NCBI RefSeq assembly: GCF_000719335.1
Contig: NZ_JOGB01000073.1
Span: forward strand, 1-33,238
Source: Streptomyces sp. NRRL S-87
GTDB taxonomy: Bacteria > Actinomycetota > Actinomycetes > Streptomycetales > Streptomycetaceae
DNA: 33,238 nt
Direction: 5' to 3'
The position numbers were made by a program, and so were the translations under genes. Positions 25,377 through 33,048 of the stretch are shown piece by piece. Numbering within the stretch: the first letter of the stretch is position 1; the number at the start of each line of letters is the position of its first letter. The notes under the pieces are model-generated. The model was not told where the DNA came from and made no database searches. It worked only from the letters and a program-made list of their open reading frames with translations.

Positions 25377-26201
25377 TCAGGACCCGCCGCACTGACGCGT
25401 GTCCTGCGCCGACACGTTCCACCGTTCGGAACTCACCATGTCCACCCTCCCCTGCGGCCCCGGCGGCTCCCACGCGGTCAGGCGCGCAACGGGCCCGCCG
25501 CTGTCGCGGATCCACGCCATGCCTTTCGGGTCCCTGAACTCCAGCCGGAGCTGTGCCAGGTCTGCCTCCGTGAGGTGCACCGACGGCTCCTCCACCGACA
25601 TGGACCTCAGCATCTCCCGGTACGGGATGGCGACCTGCCGGCACGGCTGCTGCAGGTTCAGGTCCCACTTCAACCTGCTCGCCGGGAGCGTGAGCCGCAT
25701 GCTGACGGGGTGGGAACTCCCGTTGACCACGATCACGTCGGAGGCCATCCGGTAGAAGTCGACGAGATCGGCGTACGCCTGCTCCCGTGCCTCCTGGTCC
25801 CGCCGGTCCTGGGCGTCGGCCCGCAGCTGCGCCTTGTCGCTTCGCCCCTCCTCCCGGCCTGCGCGTTGCTCGGCGCGGATCCCGAGGAACAGACCGGTCA
25901 GGGACGCGAGCACGGTGACGGCGGCGACCGCCCCACGTCCGAGATCCCTCATGGTGACCCGGTACGCAGCTGGGGCCGGCTCATCGGCCGCATCCGCTCC
26001 CGCTGCCGCAGGTGCTTCCTCGCGCCGTGGCGCTCGCAGCACTGTCGAGGGTCTGCCAGCGGGCGGGGACGCGCCCACCGCCGGGCGGTCCGGGCCGTCA
26101 TCGGTGGCGGACACCTCAGCCCGGACTGCGGGTGACTGGGCAGCGGATAACGCACCGTCCTGGGCAGCCGGCGGGCTCTGCGCGCCTTCGTCTTGCGTCA
26201 T
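25377..26201 (-). CDS. Single-pass membrane protein of unknown function next to STAND gene
   Basis: About 274 residues. The first about 85 are disordered (Ala/Pro/Asp/Glu-rich). One membrane helix follows (GAVAAVTVLASLTGLFLGI, about 93-111), then a coiled-coil of charged residues (EQRAGREEGRSDKAQLRADA) and an extracytoplasmic or cytoplasmic domain of about 130 residues. That domain begins YADLVDFYRMASDVIVVNGS and contains MRLTLPASRLKWDLN and EADLAQLRLEFRDPKG, with two cysteines (QQPCRQ and TRQCGGS) that may pair. I do not recognise a family. It is co-directional with and immediately upstream of the STAND gene but separated by a strong hairpin and a 347-base gap. The ATG at 26201 (MTQDEGAQ) is one of two close options; ribosome sites are weak. 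Confidence 0.75.
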   Translation of the reverse strand: MTQDEGAQSPPAAQDGALSAAQSPAVRAEVSATDDGPDRPAVGASPPAGRPSTVLRAPRREEAPAAAGADAADEPAPAAYRVTMRDLGRGAVAAVTVLASLTGLFLGIRAEQRAGREEGRSDKAQLRADAQDRRDQEAREQAYADLVDFYRMASDVIVVNGSSHPVSMRLTLPASRLKWDLNLQQPCRQVAIPYREMLRSMSVEEPSVHLTEADLAQLRLEFRDPKGMAWIRDSGGPVARLTAWEPPGPQGRVDMVSSERWNVSAQDTRQCGGS

Positions 26202-26343
26202 GGTGCCAAGCATGCCCGCACACCCCACCTGCGGGGTCCCGTCGGGTGAAATCCGGCCGCGGATCGCAGCGTCGGGCACCACCAGGCCGCCGTACAGGGA
26301 CGGCGCCCCGCAGGGCGCATGACCGACCCACGAACGGGTCAGG

Positions 26344-27045
26344 TCAGTCCGGAATGTGCATTTCGGTGATGACTCGCTTGTGTATCGCGTTCAGTGACTT
26401 TTCGTTCCGTGCGTCGGCAACGGTCTGGACCATGATGAAGTGGGAGTCGTCGGCGATGTAGCGATACGCGCCGACGCTGCTGTCAGGACCTCCGTCCTTC
26501 GTGGACAGACGGAGGTCGAGCGTCGGATGCCCGTCGAATTCGGTCTCCCGTGTGGTGGACTTGACGGCCACGTTGCCAGACCCCTTGCGGAAGCCGCTGG
26601 TCGACCCCGCGGCCGCCGTGTGGAGGTCGCTCATCTTCGGGGTCTCCTGGGCATCGCAGACGGTGAAGAGCACGCCCACATGCGGGTCGGTCGTTTCGGC
26701 CGAGTAGTCACGGCAGGGCGAACCAGCGAATTCGACGGGCTCGACCTCTCCAGGAAGCTCGACGGTGATGCCGCTCGGAGTATCGGTGGCCTCCACCCAA
26801 TCCACGGCGGGAACATCGAGCCGGCCTGCTGTCGTGGGGGCTACGGCACCCGGTGGGACGACTGCGGCGGCCGATACGCCGTTGGGCATCAACACGCCTC
26901 CTGCAGCCAGGGCTACCGAGAAGCCGTACATCAGCAGGCGCTGTGGCACAGGGCGGATCTGTCGGCGGACGGACACCACGAATCCAGCGTTCACCCGGGC
27001 GGCCGCACCGGCAAGTCGGCGCGCCCGTAGCTGCGGCTGCGTCAC
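26344..27045 (-). CDS. Secreted protein of unknown function
   Basis: Up to 233 residues. A long basic N-terminus is followed by a hydrophobic signal core (LLMYGFSVALAAGGVLMPNGV) and a likely cleavage near VSAAAVVPPG. The mature domain holds SGITVELPGEVEPVEFAGSP, then SPCRDYS and FTVCDAQ whose cysteines may pair, and ends SLNAIHKRVITEMHIPD. The strand pattern is reminiscent of PsbP/DcrB-like proteins but I cannot assign it. The GTG start at 27045 (MTQPQLRAR) lies within a 25-bp tandem repeat that duplicates the start region and has no ribosome site. An ATG at 26931 would still give a signal peptide. It diverges from the Trypco1 gene and lies 142 bases upstream of the membrane-protein gene. Confidence 0.7.
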   Translation of the reverse strand: MTQPQLRARRLAGAAARVNAGFVVSVRRQIRPVPQRLLMYGFSVALAAGGVLMPNGVSAAAVVPPGAVAPTTAGRLDVPAVDWVEATDTPSGITVELPGEVEPVEFAGSPCRDYSAETTDPHVGVLFTVCDAQETPKMSDLHTAAAGSTSGFRKGSGNVAVKSTTRETEFDGHPTLDLRLSTKDGGPDSSVGAYRYIADDSHFIMVQTVADARNEKSLNAIHKRVITEMHIPD

Positions 27046-27080
27046 GCGCCCGTAGTTCCGGCTGCGTCACGCGCCCGTAG
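27021..27080. repeat. 25-bp tandem repeat, 2.4 copies
   Basis: Units at 27021-27045, 27046-27070 and a partial 27071-27080. The first two differ at two positions (GCTG versus GTTCC-like centre). On the minus strand each begins with GTGACGCAGCC, so a potential GTG start codon for the secreted protein is present twice, out of frame with each other. Confidence 0.88.
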
Positions 27081-27189
27081 CGTCAGCGGGGCGTCTTCTC
27101 GCACGGCCCCCTCAGAGCTGCGGCCCGTACCGCATCACCGGATGCTGGACGGGACCCCTGATGTGCCCGGGACCGACCGAGGAGGCACG

Positions 27190-27507
27190 TTGACAGCTCT
27201 GGCACGGATTCCGCTGGAGGGCGGGGGCTCCGTACTGGTGGAGACGGCCGTCGGCATCGAGGGGCCGGTGAAAGCCGGCCGCATCGGGGACGCCGTTCGT
27301 GAGGTGCCGCAGACCTTGCAGTCGGCCCTGGAGCCGGTCACCCGGGTCGCGCAGGCAGCCCTCGAGCAGTTGCGCAAGGCCCGGCCCGACCAGATCACCG
27401 TCGAGTTCGGCGTGGACCTCGCCGTCGAGGCCGGCGCCGTGATCACCAAGAGCAAGGCGAACTGTCATCTGAAGGTGTCCGTGTCCTGGCAGAACGACGA
27501 CGGCTAG
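27190..27507 (+). CDS. Trypsin-co-occurring domain 1 (Trypco1, CU044_2847-type) protein
   Basis: About 105 residues, essentially one domain. It opens ALARIPLEGGGSVLVETAVG, continues through a helical centre (QTLQSALEPVTRVAQAALEQL), then PDQITVEFGVDLAVEAGAVI and ends LKVSVSWQNDDG. I recognise the G-G-S-V-L-V-E start and the V-E-F-G-x-x-L-x-x-E-A-G-A-V-I strand as the Trypco1 signature, a small domain found beside trypsin-like proteases in predicted conflict systems. It probably binds or delivers the trypsin effector. GGAGG precedes the TTG at 27190 by five bases; a frame to 27142 has no site. It lies about 2.2 kb from the trypsin/nSTAND gene, on the other strand. The stop shares CTAG with the convergent hydrolase gene. 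Confidence 0.83.
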   Translation: MTALARIPLEGGGSVLVETAVGIEGPVKAGRIGDAVREVPQTLQSALEPVTRVAQAALEQLRKARPDQITVEFGVDLAVEAGAVITKSKANCHLKVSVSWQNDDG

Positions 27508-28991
27508 CGCCGGGAACGGGGCGGAGACGGGACCGGCGTCGCGGTTCCCCGGGCCCCTGATGACGAGACCGTGCCGTAGGACCGGAGGGTGTCGGCCAGG
27601 TCGCCGGGGTGGCCTCGCAGGGTGGCGTCCAGAAAGGCGAGGGTGGCCGCGGCGACGACGCGCGGGCTCTCGGTGCGACCCAGGGTGCCGACGAGCGAGG
27701 GTATGGGCGGCAGGTAGAGCGGACCGTCCGTGAAGGTGAGGTGCCCGGCGCCGGGGACGGTGAGCCGGTAGCTCGTCGCGGTGCTGTGCTCGAGGGCCTC
27801 GGTCAGCCGGGGCAGGTAGCGGGGGTCGGTGCCGGCGGTGATCTCCTGTGTGAGCGCGAGCGCCGGCTGCTCGAGGGCCGGTGCGGTGGAGCCGTGGGGG
27901 TAGCCGTCCAGGTCGACGGCGGCGTCGAACCGGCGGTCCTGCCGGGCCGCCTGCAGGGCGGCGGCTCCACCCAGGGAGTGGCCGGCCACCGCGGCGCGGC
28001 CGGTGTCCAGGCGTCCGGTCAGCGGGTCGGCGGTCTCACCGCGGTCCAGTCGCTCCAGCTGGGTGAGGACGAAGCCGAGGTCGGCGGCCCGGACGGCGGT
28101 CCAGCCGGCGGCCAGCTCCTCGTCCCTGTCGCGGTCCCCGGAGGAGGCGGTGGTGGCGCGGATCGTGCGGCCGTCGGCGAGGACGACGACGGTGGAGTCG
28201 TACGGGTGGTCGAGCGCGGCGACCAGGTAGCCGTGGCTGGCCAGCTCTTCCGCCCAGGCGGTGTTCTGGGACCGGACCCCGCCCGACCCCGGGGAGAAGA
28301 GGACGACCGGGAACCGCGCTCCCCCGCCGGCCACCGGAGCGTCGACGACCGCGCGGCTGCGGGCCTTCGGGAGGCCGTCGACCAGGAAACCGGGCAGGCC
28401 GGCCCCGTCGGCGAGGGCCTCGGAGACGGTCCGCGCCTCGTCCTCCGTGCGTCCCAGGTACTGGGCCCGGGGGACGCCCGCAGGGCTCTTCTGCGCCGGG
28501 TACCAGAGCTGGACGACGACGGTGCGCCGGTCGTCCGGATCGGCGGTGAAGCTCTCGGGGCGGAGCGGGTCGCTCCACTGCACCACCCGGGTCCCGACCG
28601 CGAAGTCGCCCGTCGGCTCGGGGAAGACGGGCACGGGGAAGGCCCGGGCGGCCACCGGGCCGGTGGCGATCAGGCCGGCGCAGGCCAGCGATCCCGGCAG
28701 GGCCAGCCACCAGCGGGCCCGTCGCGCCGGTCGGCCGGTACGGCGCCGCAGCAGGGGCGGGAGGGCGAACGCCGAGGTGACGGCGGCGCCGGCCAGGACC
28801 GGCAGCATCTGCCAGCGGATCCCCACGATGCCCAGCACGATCGCCGACGGTACGAGGACCGCCCCGGCCGCGACGGTGCCGGGCCGGCGGGTGGCAGGGG
28901 GGAGCCAGCGGGCCACCAGCAGCGCGACGGCGCCCAGCAGGACGAGGACTTCCGGAAGGGACAGGGACAGCAACGGGACGGTTTCGGTCAC
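27504..28991 (-). CDS. Membrane-anchored PAF-acetylhydrolase-like alpha/beta hydrolase
   Basis: About 495 residues. Four hydrophobic segments in the first about 140 residues (for example LPEVLVLLGAVALLVARWL and TVAAGAVLVPSAIVLGIVG) anchor it. The rest is an alpha/beta hydrolase like platelet-activating-factor acetylhydrolase isoform II: LWYPAQ, FPVVLFSPGSGGVRSQ (oxyanion region), HGYLVAALDHPYDST, the nucleophile elbow VAGHSLGGAAA, the acid in DAAVDLDGYPHG, and the His in PGAGHLTF. Likely an esterase or lipase acting on lipids, perhaps facing outside. The GTG at 28991 has no strong ribosome site. It diverges from the sensor kinase across 257 bases, so it may be a target of that two-component system. 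Its stop overlaps the Trypco1 stop. Confidence 0.87.
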   Translation of the reverse strand: MTETVPLLSLSLPEVLVLLGAVALLVARWLPPATRRPGTVAAGAVLVPSAIVLGIVGIRWQMLPVLAGAAVTSAFALPPLLRRRTGRPARRARWWLALPGSLACAGLIATGPVAARAFPVPVFPEPTGDFAVGTRVVQWSDPLRPESFTADPDDRRTVVVQLWYPAQKSPAGVPRAQYLGRTEDEARTVSEALADGAGLPGFLVDGLPKARSRAVVDAPVAGGGARFPVVLFSPGSGGVRSQNTAWAEELASHGYLVAALDHPYDSTVVVLADGRTIRATTASSGDRDRDEELAAGWTAVRAADLGFVLTQLERLDRGETADPLTGRLDTGRAAVAGHSLGGAAALQAARQDRRFDAAVDLDGYPHGSTAPALEQPALALTQEITAGTDPRYLPRLTEALEHSTATSYRLTVPGAGHLTFTDGPLYLPPIPSLVGTLGRTESPRVVAAATLAFLDATLRGHPGDLADTLRSYGTVSSSGARGTATPVPSPPRSRR

Positions 28992-29248
28992 CCGGCCATG
29001 CTCGGCACCGGACCCGGGCGGCCGCATCGGCCCCGGGTCGCCGCCGACTGCGACCGGGGTGGCAACCGGACACCCCGGACGGCGGTCGGACTGCGACCGT
29101 GGGAGGTGCGGGAATCCTCCTGTGGTCGTACCCCTGCCCCGGTGCGTTCCGACGCCGGGCTCATGTGCGGCGCGGACCTGCGGCCTAGGCTGCGGCTTAC
29201 GCGGTGGCGCCCCGGCCGGCCGCCACGACGACCGATCGGCGGAGAGGT

Positions 29249-30406
29249 GTGACGGTGCGCCACCCGGACCAGGTGCCACCCGTGGTGTGGGACTCGGTGC
29301 TGCCGGGGCTGCTCCTGCTCAACGTCGTGACGACGTACCCGGCCCGGGAGCTGCCGGTGGCGGCGGCGCTCACCGCGGCCCTGGCGCTGCCCCTGGTGTG
29401 GCGGCGCCGGGCCCCGCTCGCGGTGTTCGCCGTCGTGGTGGCCGCGGCCTTCGTCCAGTGGCTGGCGGACGTCCAACTGCCCGCGGACATCGCCCTGCTG
29501 GTGGCCCTGTACACGGCGGCCGCGCACACCGGCCGGCGCGGTACGCTGCTCGCCGCCGCCGTCGTGGAGGGCGGGGCCGTGCTGGCGTGCCTGCGCTGGG
29601 CATCGAACGGCGCGTTCCTGACCCCGTTCGTCGCGCTCTCCGCGACGGTGGTCGCGGCCACCGTCCTCGGGGTGAACGTGCGGACCGGCCGGGCCTACTT
29701 CGCCGCCGTGCAGGAGCGGGCCGAACGGCTGGCACTGCACCAGGAGCAGCAGGCGCTGCTCGCCGTCGCCGAGGAGCGGGCCCGGATCACGCGCGAGATG
29801 CACGACATCGTCACCCACAACCTGGCGGTCATGGTCGCGCTCACCGACGCCGCCGTCTACGCGCAGCACAGGGCCCCGGACCGGGCCACCGCGGCGATGC
29901 TGCAGATCTCCGAGACGGGCCGGCAGGCGCTCACCGACATGCGGCGCTCGTTGGGCGTGCTGCGGGCCGACGAGCCGGACGCCGAGCGCCACCCGCTGCC
30001 CGGCATCGCCCAGCTGGAGGCGCTCGCCGACCAGATGGCCGCAGCCGGGCTGCCGACCGGCCTGGAGGTCCGCGGCGGCCACGCCCACGTGCCGGCCAGC
30101 GCACAGCTCACCGTCTACCGCCTGGTGCAGGAAGCGTTGACCAACACCCTCACCCACGCCCCCGCCGGCACCCGCGCGACGGTCCTGGTCGAGTGCTCGG
30201 CCGGGAGCGTCGGCGTGGAGGTCACCGACAGCGGCCCACGGCCGGCGCGTCCCGTCGCCGCACCGCCGTCCGGCCACGGCATCCCCGGCATGCGCGAGCG
30301 CGCGGCCGCCTACGGGGGGACGCTGCGGGCCGGACCCCTTCCGACCGGCGGCTGGGGTGTGCGGACCCGGCTCCTCCTCAACAGCGGCGGGGCGGGCGCC
30401 GTATGA
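29249..30406 (+). CDS. Sensor histidine kinase, NarL-partner (HisKA_3) class
   Basis: About 385 residues. Four or five hydrophobic segments occupy the first about 145 residues, with very short loops and no large extracellular sensor domain. The dimerisation/phosphoacceptor helix is REMHDIVTHNLAVMV with His185. The N-box LVQEALTNTLTHA and the G-box HGIPGMRERAAAYGG mark the HATPase. It autophosphorylates and passes phosphate to the adjacent response regulator. GTG at 29249 lies close after GGAGAGG; GTG at 29255 is an alternative. The stop overlaps the regulator start (ATGA), so they are co-translated. The ligand is unknown; short-loop sensors of this type often respond to membrane stress. Confidence 0.93.
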   Translation: MTVRHPDQVPPVVWDSVLPGLLLLNVVTTYPARELPVAAALTAALALPLVWRRRAPLAVFAVVVAAAFVQWLADVQLPADIALLVALYTAAAHTGRRGTLLAAAVVEGGAVLACLRWASNGAFLTPFVALSATVVAATVLGVNVRTGRAYFAAVQERAERLALHQEQQALLAVAEERARITREMHDIVTHNLAVMVALTDAAVYAQHRAPDRATAAMLQISETGRQALTDMRRSLGVLRADEPDAERHPLPGIAQLEALADQMAAAGLPTGLEVRGGHAHVPASAQLTVYRLVQEALTNTLTHAPAGTRATVLVECSAGSVGVEVTDSGPRPARPVAAPPSGHGIPGMRERAAAYGGTLRAGPLPTGGWGVRTRLLLNSGGAGAV

Positions 30407-31065
30407 CGATCCGCATCGTGATCGCCGACGACGAGGCGCTGCTCCGGATGGCCTTCGGCACGGTCCTGGAGGCCCAGCCCGACATGGCGCCGGTCGGCGA
30501 GGCCGCGGACGGCGCCGAGGCCGTCCGCCTCTCCCGGGAGCTGCGGCCCGACGTCGTACTGATGGACGTCCGGATGCCCGGGACGGACGGGATCGAGGCG
30601 ACCCGGCAGGTCGTCGAGGTGTCCCCGGGGAGCCGGGTGCTGATCCTGACCACGTTCGACCTGGACGCGTACGCCTTCGCCGCGCTCGGCGCCGGGGCCT
30701 CGGGCTTCCTGCTGAAGAACACCCGGCCCGAGGAGCTGCTCACCGCGATCCGCAACGTCGCGGCGGGCGACGCGGTGCTCTCCCCGCGGATCACCCGGCG
30801 CCTGCTGGAGGACTTCCGTCCGCACCTGGCCGACGGGGGCGCGGCCGTGCGCGACGGGCGGCTGGACCGGCTCAGCGCCCGGGAGCGGGAGGTGCTCGTC
30901 GAGGTCGGTCGCGGCCTGTCCAACGCCGAGATCGCGGCCGTCCTGTACCTCGCGGAGGCGACCGTGAAGTCCCATCTGGGGCGGATCCTGGTCAAGCTGG
31001 AACTCCGCGACCGGATCCAGGCCGTGGTCTTCGCCCACGAGAACCGCCTGGTCCCGCCGGCCTGA
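30403..31065 (+). CDS. NarL/LuxR-family response regulator
   Basis: About 220 residues. Receiver domain (1-120): Asp9/Asp10, phosphoacceptor Asp55 in VVLMDVRMPG, Thr83 and Lys105 in GFLLKN. The linker is followed by a LuxR helix-turn-helix: LSAREREVLVEVGRGLSNAE then VKSHLGRILVKLELRDR. It should bind DNA when phosphorylated by the upstream kinase. Coupled to the kinase gene by a 4-base overlap; a hairpin follows the stop at 31093. The divergent PAF-acetylhydrolase-like gene is a plausible target. Confidence 0.95.
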   Translation: MTIRIVIADDEALLRMAFGTVLEAQPDMAPVGEAADGAEAVRLSRELRPDVVLMDVRMPGTDGIEATRQVVEVSPGSRVLILTTFDLDAYAFAALGAGASGFLLKNTRPEELLTAIRNVAAGDAVLSPRITRRLLEDFRPHLADGGAAVRDGRLDRLSAREREVLVEVGRGLSNAEIAAVLYLAEATVKSHLGRILVKLELRDRIQAVVFAHENRLVPPA

Positions 31066-31092
31066 CGGCGGCCGAGGACGTCGGAGCGGGGG

Positions 31093-31113
31093 CCGGACCA
31101 CCGCCCGGTCCGG
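31093..31113 (+). terminator. Hairpin after the two-component operon
   Basis: CCGGACC and GGTCCGG form a perfect 7-bp stem with a 7-base loop, 27 bases after the regulator stop. Confidence 0.45.
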
Positions 31114-31276
31114 GCCGAGCACGTCGTCGACGGGGACGGCGCCGCCGGCCCTCGCCGGTGATCGGCCCGCCGCACCGTTCACGCTCCCCTGCACCTCAAG
31201 CGCGACCGAGTCGTCCCGCCGACGCCGGGCATACGTAGGAGGTGAAGCCCGCCGCCGACCCCATGGGATCACCGCC

Positions 31277-32017
31277 GTGAACACCCCGCCCCCGGGGCGT
31301 GGCGCCGCCGCGCCTGCCGTCGGTGTGCCGCTGCTGTCGATGTACTGGCGGCGGCAGGCGTTCGTGCACTGGCCGTACCGCCCCGACGACGTAGAGGCCC
31401 TGCTGCCACCCGGACTCCGAGCCGACCTGTTCGAGGGCCGGGCGTGGGTGAGCCTGACGCCGTTCGTGATGACGGAGGTGCACGCGTGCGGGTTGCCCAT
31501 GCTGCCCGGCACCTTCCCCGAGACGAACCTGCGGACCTACGTACGCCACAGGGAGGGGCCGCCCGGCATCTGGTTCTTCTCCCTCGACGTCACCCAGCCC
31601 CTGCTGCTCGCGGCCCGTCTGTTCGGTGTGCCCTACCGCCTCGCCGACCTGACCATCGCCCCCGACGGCGCCGCCTGCCGCTACGCCGGCCGTCGGAACC
31701 CTGGCGGACCGGCCTACGACGTCCTCGTCCGGACCTCGGGCACGGAGGCCGCCGGTCCTCTGGACGTGTGGCTCACCGACCGCTTCCACGCCTACTCCCG
31801 GCGCGCCGGCCTTCTGTGGCGTACCCCCGTCCGGCACGAGCCCTGGCGGCTGCTGCGGGCGACGACCGTGTCCGTCGCGCAGACCCTCACCCGCGCGGCC
31901 GGGCTGCCCGATCCGTACGGGCACCCGCTGACCCACGCCTCCCACGGCGTCGGCCCCGTCGCCCTGGGCCCCGCGCGCCCGGTGCGAACCGCCCTCCGGG
32001 AGGCAGGCCGGCGGTGA
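31277..32017 (+). CDS. DUF2071 (YqjF-like) protein
   Basis: About 246 residues. The family start is visible: LLSMYWRRQAFVHWPYRPDD followed by LLPPGLRADLFEGRAWVSL. TFPETNLRTYVRHREGPPG and IWFFSLDVTQPLL follow, then the second half with LTDRFHAYSR and LLWRTPVRHEPW. DUF2071 resembles the acetoacetate-decarboxylase-like fold in two repeats; no activity is established. The GTG start has no strong ribosome site. It stands between the two-component pair and the convergent STAS gene, without obvious operon partners. Confidence 0.87.
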   Translation: MNTPPPGRGAAAPAVGVPLLSMYWRRQAFVHWPYRPDDVEALLPPGLRADLFEGRAWVSLTPFVMTEVHACGLPMLPGTFPETNLRTYVRHREGPPGIWFFSLDVTQPLLLAARLFGVPYRLADLTIAPDGAACRYAGRRNPGGPAYDVLVRTSGTEAAGPLDVWLTDRFHAYSRRAGLLWRTPVRHEPWRLLRATTVSVAQTLTRAAGLPDPYGHPLTHASHGVGPVALGPARPVRTALREAGRR

Positions 32018-32070
32018 CCTGCAGTTGTGCCGGAGACCCGTCGGCCCCGGCGCTCGCCACCCCGGGGAGC

Positions 32071-32418
32071 TCAGGACGGAGGTACCGGCTCGATGGTGAA
32101 CAGAGCCGTCACACCCGTGATCTCCATGAGCCGCAGCACCTGCTGCCCCGGGGCGGCCAGGGAGAAGGACTGGCCGCCCTCGGCGGCCACGGTCCGCGCG
32201 TTCAGGAGAGCGTTGAGACCGGAGGAGTCGCAGAACGACAGGCCCTGCAGATCGACCACGACAGTGCCCGGACGCGGTTCGGCGGACAGGACCGCCAGCA
32301 GCACCTCACGGAAGTCCTGGGCGCGATCGATGTCCATCTCTCCGTACGCGCGGACCACTGTCGTGCCACCGCGGGGCTCGACGTCGATGCCCTCGCCGTT
32401 GCTGCCGTCTCCGTGCAT
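32071..32418 (-). CDS. STAS-domain anti-sigma factor antagonist
   Basis: About 115 residues, a single STAS domain like SpoIIAA/RsbV. TTVVRAYGEMDIDRAQDFRE, then VVVDLQGLSFCDSSGLNALL, where Ser66 corresponds to the serine phosphorylated by anti-sigma kinases in this family. Dephosphorylated antagonist binds the anti-sigma factor and frees sigma. AAAGGAGG gives an ideal ribosome site. No anti-sigma kinase is adjacent. A SpoIIE-type phosphatase is at 706-2754 but whether it acts on this protein is open. It is co-directional with the upstream DUF2267 gene, 81 bases away. Confidence 0.92.
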   Translation of the reverse strand: MHGDGSNGEGIDVEPRGGTTVVRAYGEMDIDRAQDFREVLLAVLSAEPRPGTVVVDLQGLSFCDSSGLNALLNARTVAAEGGQSFSLAAPGQQVLRLMEITGVTALFTIEPVPPS

Positions 32419-32499
32419 GCCTGGCCTCCTTTCAACGCCCGGGGTCGGCTCCTTCCGCGTGGGGGTGCCGGAGCACCCCTCGGCAGGAAAGCAGCCGGG

Positions 32500-32949
32500 T
32501 CAGGGGGTGCGGCGGGTGCGGCCGGCCGTGAGGTCGGCCTGTCCGAAGAGGATGGCGTAGCCGCCGGGCAGGGTGCGCAGGATGCGGGCGAGGAGGTCGG
32601 GTCCGGCCAGGCGGGCGACGACGGAGAGGACGGCGCCGGTGTCCCAGCGGGCTGCTGCCTGGCTGGTTCCGGCGCGGGTGGCGAGGTCCTTGACGAAGCC
32701 CCAGCCGGTGAGTTCGTCGAAGGCGGGGACCTGGGCGGTGAGGGTGAGGGCGGCCTCGGTGGGGAGCCGGGCGGCGAGGTCGACGCGTTCGTCGCCGGTC
32801 AGGCGGCGGCCCAGGCCTGCCAGGACGTGGGCGACGGCTTGTGCCGCGCGTCCGGTGTCGGGGTAGGCGCCTTCGTAGCGGACGGCCTCCAGCATCTGCT
32901 CGTACGTCACGGCCGGTGCGGGTCGCTGGAGTTCGGCCTGGTCGAACAC
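32500..32949 (-). CDS. DUF2267 protein
   Basis: About 149 residues. The family pattern runs through the whole length: YEQMLEAVRYEGAYPDTGRA, GRRLTGDERVDLAARLP, FDELTGWGFVKDLATRAG and DTGAVLSVVARLAGPDLL, ending LPGGYAILFGQADLTAG. DUF2267 proteins are all-helical, have two repeated halves and are common in actinomycetes; the function is unknown. The GTG at 32949 has GAAAGGAAG upstream. A second, damaged DUF2267 gene lies directly upstream on the same strand, so this was a tandem pair. Confidence 0.87.
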   Translation of the reverse strand: MFDQAELQRPAPAVTYEQMLEAVRYEGAYPDTGRAAQAVAHVLAGLGRRLTGDERVDLAARLPTEAALTLTAQVPAFDELTGWGFVKDLATRAGTSQAAARWDTGAVLSVVARLAGPDLLARILRTLPGGYAILFGQADLTAGRTRRTP

Positions 32950-33026
32950 GGTCTCTTCCTTTCACGTCAGGCGGGATGCTCGGTCAGGTGGCCCGGTGTC
33001 GCCGGCGGCGGCGCCGGGCGGGAGGA

Positions 33027-33048
33027 GTGGTCAGGCTGTGGTCAGGCT
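33027..33048 (+). repeat. 11-bp tandem direct repeat over the end of a DUF2267 gene
   Basis: GTGGTCAGGCT occurs twice in a row and covers the stop of the broken DUF2267 frame, giving two successive TGA codons on the minus strand (in different frames). Confidence 0.75.

Noticed and set aside
28261..30402. Upstream extension of the response-regulator frame
   Set aside because: The frame is open but reads as Arg/Gly/Ala-rich shadow of the kinase; the regulator starts at 30403 with a standard receiver domain.
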